This document shows, in pieces, positions 15,504-16,233 of a stretch of 16,233 bases of DNA. A program made the position numbers and the translations under genes. Below the pieces are notes generated by a model. That model was not told where the DNA came from. It did not search any database and was given only the letters and a program-made list of their open reading frames with translations. Position 1 is the first letter of the stretch. Every line of letters begins with the position of its first letter. Source of the DNA: JAKVCB01 sp963578605 (GTDB lineage: Bacteria; Planctomycetota; Planctomycetia; Pirellulales; Lacipirellulaceae). Location of the stretch: NCBI GenBank assembly GCA_963578605.1, contig CAUZEA010000114.1, forward strand, positions 1 through 16,233. Direction: 5' to 3'.

Positions 15504-15508
15504 CCTTT
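15504..15508 (-). promoter_or_regulatory. Ribosome binding site of the fad operon
   Basis: AAAGG on the minus strand lies seven bases before the ATG at 15494-15496 and only four before the GTG at 15497-15499. It favours the ATG as the start of the alpha subunit. Confidence 0.45.
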
Positions 15509-15714
15509 ACGTCAGGAATTGAGCGGTTGTCAACCAGGGATGACATCACCACGGCCTGGGCTTTCCAAGAATACCGTAGTTGGTTTGCGGCGGCTAGGAG
15601 ACTCTCGTTTGGAAACGGGGTGCTGGCCAATGAGAAGCCCCACTCGTGGCTGGTTGCTGCCGGCTGGCGATTGGACCGGTTGACGATTGAGGTCTTGCCG
15701 TCGATGTTGGAGAC

Positions 15715-16230
15715 GTGAACAGTGCGACCACGAACAACATGAATTCGTCCTGGTGGGTCCTGCCGATTTTACTCGCTTGCGTGCTGGCAGGCGTTGTTGG
15801 CTCCAGGAGCCTGTTTCACCGTCCCGGCGGTTTGACCGACCCTGCCGACTCACCGGCAGGCCGTATTTCGGTATCTGGTTACGAAAAAGGCTGGCAGCCG
15901 ACCCCACCGGTCACTGGGGAATCGGCTTCGTTGACCATTGACTTTGGAAATGGGGTCCAACGGCATTTTGACGCGCTCCGCTGGCAAGCCGACATGACCG
16001 TGCTCGATTTGCTTGAGACGGCGGTCCATTTCCGGCCAGGGATCACCTTCCAAAAGGTGGGGGAGGGTGAATCCACTTTTCTGACCAGCATTGATGGGCT
16101 GGCCGCTGATCGCCGAGAGCGATATTTCTGGCAGTATTGGGTCAACGACCAGCGGGCTGACCGAAGTTGTGGTATCTTTCGGCTCCAGGCGGGTGACCGC
16201 GTCTTGTGGAAGTTTGCACCACAAGACTAG
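15715..16230 (+). CDS. Membrane-anchored or secreted DUF4430 protein
   Basis: 171 residues from GTG 15715. A hydrophobic segment (WWVLPILLACVLAGVVG, about residues 13-29) is a signal peptide or single N-terminal membrane anchor, so the rest should lie outside the cytoplasm. About 85-169 resembles DUF4430, the transcobalamin-C-terminal-like fold: MTVLDLLE followed later by FWQYWVNDQ and the end pattern FRLQAGDRVLWKF. The biochemical role of the bacterial family is not established. The start is unsure: GGAG is only two bases before the GTG, and an ATG at 15739 that keeps the whole hydrophobic segment is equally possible. It is divergent from the fad operon across about 215 bases that show no other gene. 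Confidence 0.75.
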   Translation: MNSATTNNMNSSWWVLPILLACVLAGVVGSRSLFHRPGGLTDPADSPAGRISVSGYEKGWQPTPPVTGESASLTIDFGNGVQRHFDALRWQADMTVLDLLETAVHFRPGITFQKVGEGESTFLTSIDGLAADRRERYFWQYWVNDQRADRSCGIFRLQAGDRVLWKFAPQD

Positions 16231-16233
16231 AAT

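Noticed and set aside
1..16233. CRISPR array, integrase, transposase or defence genes
   Set aside because: I looked for regularly spaced repeats and the usual protein motifs on both strands and found none.

Overview
The window looks like a chromosomal segment from a planctomycete, most likely of the Pirellulales type. The evidence is a PEP-CTERM sorting signal of the planctomycete style (VPIPEP, hydrophobic stretch, basic end), a secreted glycoside-hydrolase-like protein with a planctomycete-style C-terminal domain, an S16 protein with a long low-complexity tail, and many starts without a clear Shine-Dalgarno sequence. This assignment rests on protein character alone; there is no rRNA or other phylogenetic marker beyond the ribosomal proteins.

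Layout. (1) 1-3255, plus strand: the last codons of an unknown gene, a secreted TIM-barrel glycoside-hydrolase-like protein, a 0.58 kb gap without a recognisable gene, and a classical SDR oxidoreductase. (2) 3256-5190, accessory segment: a probable two-way terminator, a minus-strand zinc-ribbon protein (DUF6487-like), a minus-strand PEP-CTERM gene broken by one in-frame TAG, and a gap holding a decayed tRNA-Lys(CTT)-like sequence. A 16-bp perfect inverted repeat (3324-3339 / 5077-5092) brackets most of this segment, and the PEP-CTERM gene is about 40% GC by direct line counts against about 60% in a sampled uvrA line. (3) 5191-8974, minus strand: the translation and secretion cluster ffh - rpsP - trmD - rplS - yraN, in the widely conserved order but without rimM or rnhB. 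(4) 9236-12115, plus strand, divergent from ffh: uvrA of nucleotide excision repair. (5) 12141-15496, minus strand, convergent with uvrA: a two-gene beta-oxidation operon, the FadB/FadJ-like multifunctional alpha subunit followed by a thiolase, coupled by an ATGA overlap. (6) 15715-16230, plus strand: a small membrane-anchored or secreted DUF4430 protein.

Most of the window is housekeeping. The ffh-yraN block makes ribosomal proteins S16 and L19, the tRNA m1G37 methyltransferase and the SRP GTPase; the fad pair should form a hydratase/dehydrogenase/thiolase complex. I see no defence system, CRISPR array, transposase or phage module. The most unusual part is 3.3-5.1 kb: a low-GC, inverted-repeat-bounded stretch with an interrupted surface-protein gene and a tRNA relic.
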